Assembly (NCBI GenBank): GCA_903905455.1
Contig: CAIVGN010000046.1
Span: 84,346 to 148,345, forward strand
DNA: 64,000 bases
Source: an uncultured Archangium sp.
Lineage (GTDB): Bacteria > Myxococcota > Myxococcia > Myxococcales > Myxococcaceae
Direction: 5' to 3'
Shown: positions 11,476-19,077 of the stretch, piece by piece
How positions within the stretch are numbered: position 1 is the first letter of the stretch
Layout of the letters: every line of letters starts with the position of its first letter
Position numbers and translations under genes: made by a program
Notes under the pieces: model-generated
Seen by the model: the letters and a program-made list of their open reading frames with translations, nothing else
Told to the model about the DNA's origin: nothing
The model's database searches: none

Positions 11476-12114
11476 ATGACCTCGAGCCTCCGCATCGCGC
11501 TCTCGCTGCTCGCTCTCTCTTCCTGCGCCACCGGCAACTACGCCCGCAGCGTCAACGGCACCGAGGGCGGCTACAGCCTCGCCAACGCCAGGCCGAAGGT
11601 CATGAGCCTCATGGTCGCCCGCAAGACCGACCGCCCGCTCTACCTCGTGCTCGACGCCGCCCGCGTGAAGGACACCTGGCCGCTCGAGACCCGCGCGTGC
11701 GCCATCCCCGACGCCAGGGGCTGTGAGCGCTTCAACCTGCTGGCCGTGCAGACCTTCGTGCGTCGCGATCTCAAGGCCGCGATGGAGAACTACTTCTCCC
11801 GCGTCGAGGTCGTCGACTCCGCCGCCGCGTTGCCGTCCACGCCGCACGTCGTCGCCGACGTGAAGATCGACGACGTCCGCCTCAACGACCTCGTGCGTGG
11901 CGCGTACACGTACACGCTCATCGAGCTCACCTGGGGCTTCGCCATGCGCAAGAGCGAGCAGGCCGACTACGCGTACTCGTTCGCCGGCACCGCCGCGAGC
12001 AACGACTCGTACCCCACCTTCGAGGCCGGTCTCGGCACGCTCGTGGAGAACGCCATCCCGCCCATGCTCAAGAAGTGGGCGGAAGACGCCGGCGGGCTCG
12101 AGGCGCTGCGCTGA
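11476..12114 (+). CDS. Hypothetical lipoprotein (212 aa)
   Basis: MTSSLRIALSLLALSSCATG is a typical lipoprotein signal with the lipobox LSSC, placing the mature protein in the periplasm or at the outer membrane. The mature part contains VVADVKIDDVRLNDLVRGAY and a C-terminal helix, a layout loosely like YajG or DUF4136-type envelope lipoproteins. I see no catalytic motif. The upstream in-frame codons are ignored because the lipoprotein signal fixes the start. It is monocistronic, convergent with the TetR gene. The 102 bp between them hold nothing I can name. Confidence 0.7.
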   Translation: MTSSLRIALSLLALSSCATGNYARSVNGTEGGYSLANARPKVMSLMVARKTDRPLYLVLDAARVKDTWPLETRACAIPDARGCERFNLLAVQTFVRRDLKAAMENYFSRVEVVDSAAALPSTPHVVADVKIDDVRLNDLVRGAYTYTLIELTWGFAMRKSEQADYAYSFAGTAASNDSYPTFEAGLGTLVENAIPPMLKKWAEDAGGLEALR

Positions 12115-12216
12115 CCGCCCGCGCGAATCGCGTCGGGTAGTCCGTATCGAAGGTCCAGGTCGGGGTTCGACACCCCAGACGGCTCGAGCCTCGAGACCAC
12201 GGAGGTCGCTACGCCG

Positions 12217-12801
12217 TCAGCCACCGACCGCCGACTGAAAGTAGAAGTCGAGCATCGCGGTCAGCGGCGCGGCGTTTCCCTGCAACCGGCTGCGCAGCGC
12301 CGCCCCCTCCCAGCAGTCGACCAGCAAGCCGGCCAGGTGCTGGGGGTTCGCGGTGGAGGGCAGGTCGCCCTTCTCCCGGGCCTCCTCGAGGCAGACGGCG
12401 AGCCGCTCGGCGATGACGCCAAAGCAGTCGGAGATCTTGCGGCGGAACACGGCGCTGATGCCCGACAGTTCCTGGCCCAGGCCACCCAGCAGGCAACCCA
12501 TGTAGCCCTGCTGCCGGTAGCTCTCCTGGGTCATCTCGAAGAAGCGGCGCACCCGCTGGAGCGGCGGGCGGCCCTCGTCAGTCAAGCAGGCGTCGAGGCC
12601 CGCGTGCACCTGCACCATGTACGCATCCACGACCTGGAGGGCGAAGTCCTCCTTGTCCTTGAAGTGATGGTAAAACGACCCCTTCGGCGTCTGCGTGGCG
12701 GTCAGCAGGGCCTGGATGCCGAGGTCGTTGTAGCCATGCGCCAGCAGCATCCCCAACCCGGTCTCGAGCAGGCGTTGCTTGGTGGGGTGCGTCGTCTGCA
12801 T
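12217..12801 (-). CDS. TetR family transcriptional regulator
   Basis: A 194-residue repressor. The N-terminal helix-turn-helix reads TKQRLLETGLGMLLAHGYND then a recognition helix ending KGSFYHHFKDKEDF, typical of the TetR/AcrR family. The C-terminal ligand domain has several Cys (CLLGGLG, DCFG, VCLEEA), which recalls the electrophile-sensing NemR/AcuR-like subgroup, but that is inference. The ATG at 12801 begins right at the helix-turn-helix. It lies 11 bp after the cupin gene on the same strand, so both probably form one operon. A palindrome upstream of the cupin gene (13230-13247) is the likely operator, giving autoregulation. Confidence 0.88.
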   Translation of the reverse strand: MQTTHPTKQRLLETGLGMLLAHGYNDLGIQALLTATQTPKGSFYHHFKDKEDFALQVVDAYMVQVHAGLDACLTDEGRPPLQRVRRFFEMTQESYRQQGYMGCLLGGLGQELSGISAVFRRKISDCFGVIAERLAVCLEEAREKGDLPSTANPQHLAGLLVDCWEGAALRSRLQGNAAPLTAMLDFYFQSAVGG

Positions 12802-12812
12802 GCCCGGGCAGG

Positions 12813-13199
12813 TTAGCTCTTCGTTTTCTCGATCATGTGGTTGATGACGTGGGTGTGTTCCCGCTGGGGGCTGAACATCACGATCTCCGCGTCGGCCTCG
12901 ACCTTCACGTTGTGCCCGGGCGGCCAATAAAAGAGGTCATTGGCGCTGACCGTTTCCATCGTGCCGTTGGCCGCCGTGGTGGTGAGCCGGCCGCGCACCA
13001 CGAAGCCCCAATGCGGGCACTGGCACAGGTTGCCCTCCAGCCCCTGGAAGAGCGGAGTGGTGTCCACGCCCGCCGAGAGAGAGAAGTACTCGCCGCTGAT
13101 CTGGTCGAAGCCGGTCACCGTGCCGAACTCGGTCCGCTGCCGGATCACCGCTCCCGGAATCTGCATCTTCACGTCTACGTCGTCTTTGGCTACGCGCAT
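12813..13199 (-). CDS. Small cupin-domain protein
   Basis: A 128-residue single-domain cupin. Beta-strand motifs are visible in NLCQCPHWGFVVRGRLTTT and DLFYWPPGHNVKVEADAEIV, resembling cupin motifs 1 and 2, with His-Trp and His/Glu positions that could bind metal. The last part, REHTHVINHMIEKTKS, is His-rich. The ATG at 13199 is preferred because GGGGG lies 7 bp upstream; a GTG at 13214 would add five residues. It is first in an operon with the TetR regulator and sits just downstream of the palindromic operator. It may be the sensed pathway's enzyme or a ligand-binding partner; substrate unknown. Confidence 0.75.
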   Translation of the reverse strand: MRVAKDDVDVKMQIPGAVIRQRTEFGTVTGFDQISGEYFSLSAGVDTTPLFQGLEGNLCQCPHWGFVVRGRLTTTAANGTMETVSANDLFYWPPGHNVKVEADAEIVMFSPQREHTHVINHMIEKTKS

Positions 13200-13229
13200 G
13201 GTCGTGTCCCCCACTTGGATTGAACGGCG

Positions 13230-13247
13230 CTAGACCGATTGGTCTAG
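13230..13247 (-). promoter_or_regulatory. Probable TetR operator (7-4-7 inverted repeat)
   Basis: CTAGACC-GATT-GGTCTAG is a perfect 7-bp inverted repeat with a 4-bp spacer, centred about 40 bp upstream of the cupin ATG. The half-site TAGACC/GGTCTA is the one I recall for the NemR-type TetR repressors. Its position upstream of a cupin-tetR operon fits a self-repressing operator. Confidence 0.75.
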
Positions 13248-13411
13248 TGGCCCAGAAATATCGTTCTGGAGCGGGATGTCAAGCCGGGTGGGCTCGAGGC
13301 ATTTCACGCTCGAGGGCGCTGGCGAGAGGGAAGAAGGAGCCCCTCGGCCTGCAGATCCCCCAGGGCTTTCCGCCCTTTGCCTCACGGCGTCCCCCCACTT
13401 GTCGGTGGGTA

Positions 13412-13428
13412 CTGATAGGGTGTTCAGT
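13412..13428 (+). promoter_or_regulatory. Candidate LexA (SOS) box upstream of recN
   Basis: CTGATAGGGTGTTCAGT matches 14 of 17 positions of the Myxococcus LexA motif CTRHAMRYBYGTTCAGS (recalled from the literature), including the whole GTTCAG core. It lies 22 bp before the recN start codon, where a bound repressor would block transcription or initiation. recN is a classic SOS gene. Confidence 0.6.
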
Positions 13429-13450
13429 GCCCCCATCGGAGGGACCAGGG

Positions 13451-15178
13451 ATGCTGATCACACTCAGACTCAAGAACTTCGCAGTCGTAGAAGAGGCAGA
13501 GGTCGGCTTTGGCGCCGGCCTCACGGTGCTCACCGGCGAGACAGGGGCGGGCAAGTCGATCTTGATCGACGCGCTCAGCCTGCTGGTCGGCGGGCGGGCC
13601 GAGGCAGACGTCATTCGTGCGGGCGCCGAAGAAGCGGCCATCGAGGGGCTGTTCGAGCGCACTGCGACGTTGGGGGCGCGCCTCGACGAGCTGGGGTTGC
13701 CCGACGATGGCCCCGAGGTCAGCGTGCGCCGCGCCTTCGGGCGCCAGGGTCGCGGGCGGGTCCACGTCAACGGCGCGCTGGTGACGGTGGGGGTGCTCCA
13801 GCGCCTGATGAAGGGGCAGGTCGACATCGCCGGGCAGCACGAGCACATGGCCCTGCTCGACGCGGGGCAGCACCTGGGGCTCGTCGATCGCTTCGGCGCC
13901 GTGGCCGAAGAGGCGGCGATGAACCGGTACCGCGAGGCCTGGGACCGGCTGCGCGACGCCAGCGCCCGGCTCCAGTCCCTGGGGGGGGACGAGAGCCAGG
14001 TCGCTGGGCGCATCGACTTCCTCACCTTTCAACTCGAGGAGATCGAGCGCGTGGCGCCCCAGCCGGGTGAGGACCTCGCGCTGGAGATCGAGCGCAAGCG
14101 CCTCTCTTCTTCCCAGCGGCTGCGCAACACCGTGGGCGGGGCCGAGGAGCTCGTGTCGACCCGCGACGGGGCGGCCATCGAGCTGCTGGGGCGCGCCATT
14201 CAAATGGTGGGGGAGGGCGAGAAGCTCGACCCCTCGCTCGACAAGGTGCGCGCCGCACTGGTGACCGCCCAGGCCGAGCTCGACGAGGCGGCCCGGGGAT
14301 TGTCGCGGTACTTGAGCGGCCTCGACTCCGACCCGCGGCGGCTCGAGGAGGTCGACGATCGCCTCGACGCCATCCGAAGGCTCTGCCGCAAGCACGCCGC
14401 GCCCCTCGAGGGGGTGCTCGGCAAGCGGGCCGCCCTCGCCGCGGAGCTCGACGAGCTGGTGCACCGCACCGAGCGCCGCGCCGAGGTCGAGGCCGAGCGC
14501 GTCCAGGCCGAGGCCGAGGCATTGGCCGCCGCTGGCGTCCTGACGGCCGCGCGCACCCGGGCCGCGGGCAAGCTCACCCTCGCAGTCGCCGACGGGCTCG
14601 AGCGCCTGGCCATGGGGCGGGCGCAGTTCGAGGTGCAGTTCGAGGCCGCGCCGCTCTCGGCCTCGGGCGCCGACGGGGTGCAGTTCCTCTTCACCGCCAA
14701 CGCCGGCGAGGCGCTGCGGCCCTTGGCCAAGGTGGCCTCCGGCGGCGAAGCGTCGCGGGTGATGCTGGCCATGAAGGCCGCGCTCGCGGGGAGCGACGCC
14801 TGCGTGTGCTCGGTGTTCGACGAGGCCGACGCGGGCATCGGCGGGGCCGTGGCCGACGTGGTGGGCCGGCTCATCAAGGACATCTCGGCCCACCGCCAGG
14901 TCCTCTGTATTACCCATCTGCCCCAGGTGGCCGCCCACGCCGACGCGCACCTGCGCATCGAGAAGGGCGAGGTGCGCGGCCGAACCCGCTCGGTGGTGCA
15001 GGCCCTCGACGCGGGCGAAGAGCGCACCCACGAGCTGGCGCGCATGCTCTCGGGCGTCGAAGTCACCCGCGAGGCGCTGGGCGCGGCCGAGGCGCTGCTC
15101 CGGTCGGCCCTGCGCCATGTGAAGGCGAAGCGTCAACGAAAGAAGACGCCCACGGCCGACGAGCGACGCACCGCGTGA
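13451..15178 (+). CDS. recN: DNA repair protein RecN
   Basis: A 575-residue SMC-like ATPase for double-strand-break repair; length is normal for RecN. The N-terminus MLITLRLKNFAVVEEAEV and Walker A GETGAGKS (about 28-35) are diagnostic. Then come the coiled-coil arms, the ABC signature ASGGEASRVMLAMKAAL (about 430), Walker B with FDEADAGIGG (about 456) and a D-loop/H-switch region ITHLPQVAAHAD. ATG 13451 follows GGAGG at good spacing. A candidate LexA box sits just upstream, so DNA damage induction is likely. The next gene (PP2C) starts 67 bp later and may be separately transcribed. Confidence 0.96.
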   Translation: MLITLRLKNFAVVEEAEVGFGAGLTVLTGETGAGKSILIDALSLLVGGRAEADVIRAGAEEAAIEGLFERTATLGARLDELGLPDDGPEVSVRRAFGRQGRGRVHVNGALVTVGVLQRLMKGQVDIAGQHEHMALLDAGQHLGLVDRFGAVAEEAAMNRYREAWDRLRDASARLQSLGGDESQVAGRIDFLTFQLEEIERVAPQPGEDLALEIERKRLSSSQRLRNTVGGAEELVSTRDGAAIELLGRAIQMVGEGEKLDPSLDKVRAALVTAQAELDEAARGLSRYLSGLDSDPRRLEEVDDRLDAIRRLCRKHAAPLEGVLGKRAALAAELDELVHRTERRAEVEAERVQAEAEALAAAGVLTAARTRAAGKLTLAVADGLERLAMGRAQFEVQFEAAPLSASGADGVQFLFTANAGEALRPLAKVASGGEASRVMLAMKAALAGSDACVCSVFDEADAGIGGAVADVVGRLIKDISAHRQVLCITHLPQVAAHADAHLRIEKGEVRGRTRSVVQALDAGEERTHELARMLSGVEVTREALGAAEALLRSALRHVKAKRQRKKTPTADERRTA

Positions 15179-15245
15179 ACAGAAAGCGCGTTTCTCGAAA
15201 GAGGTTTGTTGCCGGGTGCCGTCCGTGCGCCTAACCTCCCCGGCC

Positions 15246-16031
15246 GTGTCGAAGACGGCTGGCGCGCGACTCAAGGCAATGTCGGCTGGGCTCACCGACG
15301 TAGGTCGGAAGCGCAACCACAACGAAGACAGTTACCTCATTGACGAGGAGCTGCAGTTGTACGTTGTGGCCGACGGTATGGGTGGTCATGCAGGCGGCGG
15401 TACGGCGTCGCGCATTGCGGTCGAGACGATCGATCAGCAGATGCGCGGAGCCAAGAAGGCCCCGGAGGATCCCTTCGGGCCCGAGACCCCGCTGCAAGAC
15501 TCCCCACTTCCCGAATTCCTGCGGACGGCCGTGGAGAAGGCGTGTGCCGCCATCTTCAAGACGGCCCAGGAAGACCCGCGCCTGGCCGGCATGGGCACCA
15601 CGGTGATCACCCTGTGCATCAAGGGCGAGAACGCGCTCTTCGCGCACGTCGGCGACAGCCGGGCGTACCTGGTGCGCGGCGATCTGATTCAGCAGGTCAG
15701 CGAGGATCACTCGCTGGTCAACGAGCAGATCAAGGCCGGGATGATCACGCCTGAAGAGGCGAAGCACTCCCGGTACAAGAACATCATCACCCGCTCCGTG
15801 GGCTTCGAAGAGGAAGTCCAGGTGGACGTGATGGGCCTGGTGGCGCTGCCGGGTGACTTCTTCGTGCTGTGTTCAGACGGGCTCGCGAACCTGGTGGAAG
15901 ACAAAGAGATCCGCGAGATCGTCTCGAACCACTCGCTGAAGGACGCGCCCAGGAAGCTGATCGAGCTGGCGAACGAGCGTGGCGGTGACGACAACATCAC
16001 GGTGATCGTCGCCACCATGGTCGCGGCGTAA
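15246..16031 (+). CDS. PP2C-family Ser/Thr protein phosphatase
   Basis: About 261 residues, soluble. All the metal-binding PP2C motifs are present: RNHNEDS, VVADGMGGHAGG (about residue 40), FAHVGDSRAYLV, CSDGLANLV and GGDDNITVI. It should dephosphorylate Ser/Thr-phosphoproteins, opposing Hanks-type kinases such as the one at 30735-32306, with Mn or Mg. GTG 15246 is chosen. Other possible starts are GTG 15216 and ATG 15279; none has a strong ribosome site. The M23 peptidase gene follows on the same strand. Confidence 0.93.
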   Translation: MSKTAGARLKAMSAGLTDVGRKRNHNEDSYLIDEELQLYVVADGMGGHAGGGTASRIAVETIDQQMRGAKKAPEDPFGPETPLQDSPLPEFLRTAVEKACAAIFKTAQEDPRLAGMGTTVITLCIKGENALFAHVGDSRAYLVRGDLIQQVSEDHSLVNEQIKAGMITPEEAKHSRYKNIITRSVGFEEEVQVDVMGLVALPGDFFVLCSDGLANLVEDKEIREIVSNHSLKDAPRKLIELANERGGDDNITVIVATMVAA

Positions 16032-16102
16032 GCCCGAACAAAATCAAGTTTTCTGTTGCCAGTGAGCGACCTGATCGACGAGGGTTCGCGCCGATTTCCG
16101 GT

Positions 16103-16134
16103 CCCTTTGGGCCCGGGCGCATTTTCCCAAGGGG
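16103..16134 (+). promoter_or_regulatory. Hairpin covering the Shine-Dalgarno of the M23 peptidase gene
   Basis: CCCTTTGGG (16103-16111) can pair with CCCAAGGGG (16126-16134) in a 9-bp stem with one G-U pair and a 14-nt loop. The 3' arm contains AAGGGG, the only good ribosome binding site for the TTG start at 16140. If that start is right, the stem would hide the site and could control translation. Confidence 0.4.
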
Positions 16135-16139
16135 CGCGA

Positions 16140-17057
16140 TTGTCTTCGAACGAGAGCTTTACCCTCATCGTCGTTCCCGACCGGCACGCCGAGGTGAAGC
16201 GGTACCACCTCCGTAAGGTCTGGCTGTTCCAGGCGCTCGCCGCGGTGGCGACCGTGATGCTCGTCGGCTTCGTGATGGCCGGCCACTATTTCTCCGTGGT
16301 GTCTGAGGCGCACGAGAACCCGGCGCTCCGCGAAGAGAACCTCAAGCTCAAGAGCGAGCTGGCGGTCATTCGCGAGCAGCTCCAGCACGTGGGGCAGACC
16401 CTCGATCGCGTCGAGCGCTTCGACCAGAAGCTGCGCGCCATCACCCTGCTCAGCGACCCGCAGCGCAACCTCGCCATGGGCCCCACCGAGCAGCAGCCCC
16501 TGGCGGCCAACGGCGACAACCAGTTCATCCGCAGCAAGGACGGCGAAGGCCTGCCGGTGCTCGCGCAGAAGCTCGACAAGCTCTCGGCCGAGGCCACCCG
16601 CCAGGAACAGAGCCTCCAGGAACTGCAGGCCTACTTCCAGGACCAGAAGTCGCTGCTCGCCTCCGTGCCTTCGGTGTGGCCCACGCGCGGTTGGGTGACC
16701 TCCGACTTCGGTTCGCGCCTCGACCCGTACACTTCCGAGCGCGTGATGCACGCGGGCCTCGACATCGCCGGCCCCCACGGCAAGGAAATCGTCGCTCCGG
16801 CGGACGGCACGGTGGTGTTCGCCGGCCTCGAAGGCGGCTACGGCAACGTGCTGGTGATCGACCACGGCTACGGCATCAAGACCCGCTACGGCCACCTCTC
16901 GGCGATCAAGGTGAAGGCCGGCGAGCGCGTGAAGCGCGGTGACGAGGTCGCGGCCATGGGCAACACCGGCCGCTCCACGGGCCCGCACGTGCACTACGAA
17001 GTCCGCGTCAACGGCATCGCGCAGAACCCCCGCAAGTTCATCCTCGACGAGTGGTGA
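16140..17057 (+). CDS. M23 family metallopeptidase, membrane anchored
   Basis: About 305 residues. A short cytoplasmic N-terminus is followed by one membrane helix (about 27-49), a coiled coil (about 55-95), then a LytM/M23 domain with HAGLDIAG (about 204, metal His and Asp) and HVHYE (about 283, HxH). Family members cut peptidoglycan cross-links or act as activators of amidases at division. TTG 16140 was chosen because AAGGGG lies 5 bp upstream; an upstream TTG (16056) or GTG (16062) would add about 28 residues. It follows the PP2C gene by 108 bp. All metal ligands appear present, so it may be active rather than an EnvC-like degenerate form. Confidence 0.88.
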   Translation: MSSNESFTLIVVPDRHAEVKRYHLRKVWLFQALAAVATVMLVGFVMAGHYFSVVSEAHENPALREENLKLKSELAVIREQLQHVGQTLDRVERFDQKLRAITLLSDPQRNLAMGPTEQQPLAANGDNQFIRSKDGEGLPVLAQKLDKLSAEATRQEQSLQELQAYFQDQKSLLASVPSVWPTRGWVTSDFGSRLDPYTSERVMHAGLDIAGPHGKEIVAPADGTVVFAGLEGGYGNVLVIDHGYGIKTRYGHLSAIKVKAGERVKRGDEVAAMGNTGRSTGPHVHYEVRVNGIAQNPRKFILDEW

Positions 17058-17076
17058 TGCGGTAGACCCCGTCACC

Positions 17077-17550
17077 ATGAAGATGGTGGACGTGGGTGGC
17101 AAGCAGAAGACCGAGCGCATCGCTGTCGCAACCGGCCGCGTGCGCATGGGCGCCGAGGCGCTCGAGAAGATCCGCAAGGGCAAGGTCGAGAAGGGTGACG
17201 TCATCGCCGCCGCGAGGTTGGCGGGCATCATGGCGACCAAGCGCACGCCCGATCTCATTCCCCTGTGTCACCCCATCAGCCTCTCGGCCGTCGAGGTCGA
17301 GGTGAAGCCGGTGGTGGTGGGGGTGGAGATCCGCGCCACGGTGAAGACCGTCGATCGGACGGGCGTGGAGATGGAGGCCCTCACGGCCGTCTGCGCCGCC
17401 GCGCTCACCGTCTACGACATGCTCAAGTCGACGGATCGCGGCATGGTGATCGAGGCCGTGCAGCTCGACCACAAGGCAGGCGGCCGCTCGGGCGTGTGGA
17501 CGCGGGCCCCGGCTGGCGCCGCCTCGCTCAAGAAGAAGCGCAAGTCGTGA
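17077..17550 (+). CDS. moaC: Cyclic pyranopterin monophosphate synthase MoaC
   Basis: A 157-residue protein of normal MoaC length. Key motifs are MVDVGGK near the start, DLIPLCHPI, and GVEMEALTAVCAAALTVYDM followed by KSTDRGM, carrying the catalytic Lys and Asp positions. MoaC turns the MoaA product into cPMP, the first pterin intermediate of molybdenum cofactor. ATG 17077 is 20 bp after the M23 stop. The stop overlaps the GTG start of the WD40 gene by four bases (GTGA), so the two are translationally coupled. No other moa gene is nearby. Confidence 0.95.
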   Translation: MKMVDVGGKQKTERIAVATGRVRMGAEALEKIRKGKVEKGDVIAAARLAGIMATKRTPDLIPLCHPISLSAVEVEVKPVVVGVEIRATVKTVDRTGVEMEALTAVCAAALTVYDMLKSTDRGMVIEAVQLDHKAGGRSGVWTRAPAGAASLKKKRKS

Positions 17551-18479
17551 CGCTCGCGCTCAGCCTGCTGCTGGCCCTGGGGGCCTTCGAGCCCGACCCG
17601 CTGCTCCCCGGTACGCCGTGGGCGCTCAAGGGCCACACCGACGCCATCACCGCCATCGCCTTTCGCCCCGACTCGCAGGGCCTCGCCAGCGCCGGCCGGG
17701 ATCACACGGTCAAGCTGTGGGACCTCAAGACCGGGCAGGTCACCCGCTCCATCACCCTGGGCCCCGACTCGTTGACCGCGCTCGCCTTCTCGGCCGACGG
17801 CCAGCGGCTGGCGGTCGGTGACCTGGGGTTGCAGGTGCGGGTGCTCGACACGGCGAGCGGCGAGGTGCTCAAGGCCTTCGCCCACCCCGACGCGGTGGGC
17901 GAGGTCGCGCTGAGCCCGGATGGCGCGCAGCTCGCGGTCGCCGGCCTCACCGACACCGGCGCGGTCTACGACTGGGCAACCCAGAAGAAGCGCTTCGCCT
18001 TTCGCGGGCGCACGGCGCGGTTCTCGGCCGACGGCCAGGCGCTGCTGGTGGCCAACGGCGCGGGGAGCTTCTCGGTGCTCGACGCCAAGACCGGCAAGGT
18101 GAAGAAGCGCGTCGACGTCACCCCCGACCAGCCGCTGGCGACCTGGACCGCCGACGGCGCGCGCATCGCCACCTGGCACCTGGGTGGCATCGACGTGAGG
18201 CTCTGGAGCCGCGAGGGCAAGGCCCAGGCGACGCTCAAGGGCCCGGTCGCCGAGGTCGAGCGACGCCGTGCGCAGGTCACCGGGGTCGCGCTCACGCCTG
18301 ACGGCCGGCGGGTGATCGTCGGCGGGGCTGACGGCCTGGTGCGCGCGTGGTCGGTGGCCGAGGCGAAGGTCACCCAGACCTGGCTCGCGGACAAGAACAC
18401 CGGCGTGGCCGTCTCCCCCGACGGCGCGTGGTTGGCGGTCACCGACCAGGGCCTGGTGAAGCTGTGGAAGCTGCCCTGA
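17547..18479 (+). CDS. Exported WD40-repeat protein
   Basis: 310 residues. A hydrophobic start (TLALSLLLALGAF) suggests export. The rest is a WD40-type beta-propeller. Clear repeats include LKGHTDAITAIAFRPDSQGL with VKLWDLKTGQ, FSADGQRLAVGDLGLQVRVLD, LSPDGAQLAVAG and VSPDGAWLAV with VKLWKLP at the end. It has no catalytic motif and probably serves as a binding scaffold. The GTG start overlaps the moaC stop, so it is co-translated with moaC, though a functional link to molybdenum cofactor is not evident. It converges on the NUDIX gene. Confidence 0.8.
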   Translation: MTLALSLLLALGAFEPDPLLPGTPWALKGHTDAITAIAFRPDSQGLASAGRDHTVKLWDLKTGQVTRSITLGPDSLTALAFSADGQRLAVGDLGLQVRVLDTASGEVLKAFAHPDAVGEVALSPDGAQLAVAGLTDTGAVYDWATQKKRFAFRGRTARFSADGQALLVANGAGSFSVLDAKTGKVKKRVDVTPDQPLATWTADGARIATWHLGGIDVRLWSREGKAQATLKGPVAEVERRRAQVTGVALTPDGRRVIVGGADGLVRAWSVAEAKVTQTWLADKNTGVAVSPDGAWLAVTDQGLVKLWKLP

Positions 18480-18487
18480 GCCTCGCC

Positions 18488-19039
18488 CTACCGCCGGTGC
18501 AGCACGTCGAAGAGCAGGGTGGCGAGCACCAGCGAGTGCGTGATGCTGCCATCGCGCACCAGTCCGGGGAGCTCGGCGCGCGGCACCAGCACCACCTGGA
18601 TGTCCTCGCTCCCGTCCTGCTTTCCCGCGTGCACCCGGGCGCAGCCCTCGGCGAGGTAGCTGTGGAGCCGGTTGCCGAAGATCGCCGGGTTGGGGTGCGA
18701 GACGCCCAGGGGGATGACGCGGGCCGGACGAAAGCCGGTCTCCTCCTCGAGCTCCCGCCCCGCGGCGCCCAGCGCGTCTTCGCCGGGGTCGAGCATGCCG
18801 CCGGGGATCTCCAGGGTGTTGCTCCAGGTGCCGAAGCGGAACTGGCGCACCAGCACCACCTGGTCGTCGGTGGTCACCGGCACCACGTTGACCCAGTCGG
18901 GGGCGTCGATCACCGTGCGCACGTACGGGGCCCCGTTGCGGGGGTCGAGCACGTCCAGGGTGCGAGCGCGGAAGATGCGGTAGTCCTTCTCGGAGCGCAC
19001 GGCGACCTGGGTCCACGGGCGGGGGGCTTCGTCGGCCAT
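18488..19039 (-). CDS. NUDIX hydrolase (ADP-ribose pyrophosphatase-like)
   Basis: 183 residues with a complete Nudix box, GGMLDPGEDALGAAGRELEE then ETGF, which binds Mg for diphosphate hydrolysis. The preceding VVLVRQFRFGTWSNTLEIPGG and following LGVSHPNPAIFGNR resemble ADP-ribose pyrophosphatases. The likely reaction is cleavage of ADP-ribose or similar nucleoside diphosphate sugars. It is divergent from the trypsin-like protease with only 38 bp between start codons, so their promoters must overlap. Confidence 0.88.
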   Translation of the reverse strand: MADEAPRPWTQVAVRSEKDYRIFRARTLDVLDPRNGAPYVRTVIDAPDWVNVVPVTTDDQVVLVRQFRFGTWSNTLEIPGGMLDPGEDALGAAGRELEEETGFRPARVIPLGVSHPNPAIFGNRLHSYLAEGCARVHAGKQDGSEDIQVVLVPRAELPGLVRDGSITHSLVLATLLFDVLHRR

Positions 19040-19077
19040 GGGGTGCTTGTATCGCGCAGCTTGGGTATGAACGAGCC

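Noticed and set aside
12162..12176. A tRNA T-arm-like sequence (GGGGTTCGACACCCC)
   Set aside because: There is no matching acceptor stem, anticodon arm or CCA around it. It is likely chance in an intergenic stretch.
13220..13450. An upstream extension of the recN frame
   Set aside because: The frame is open but its product is not RecN-like, and GGAGG with ATG at 13451 gives the normal RecN N-terminus.
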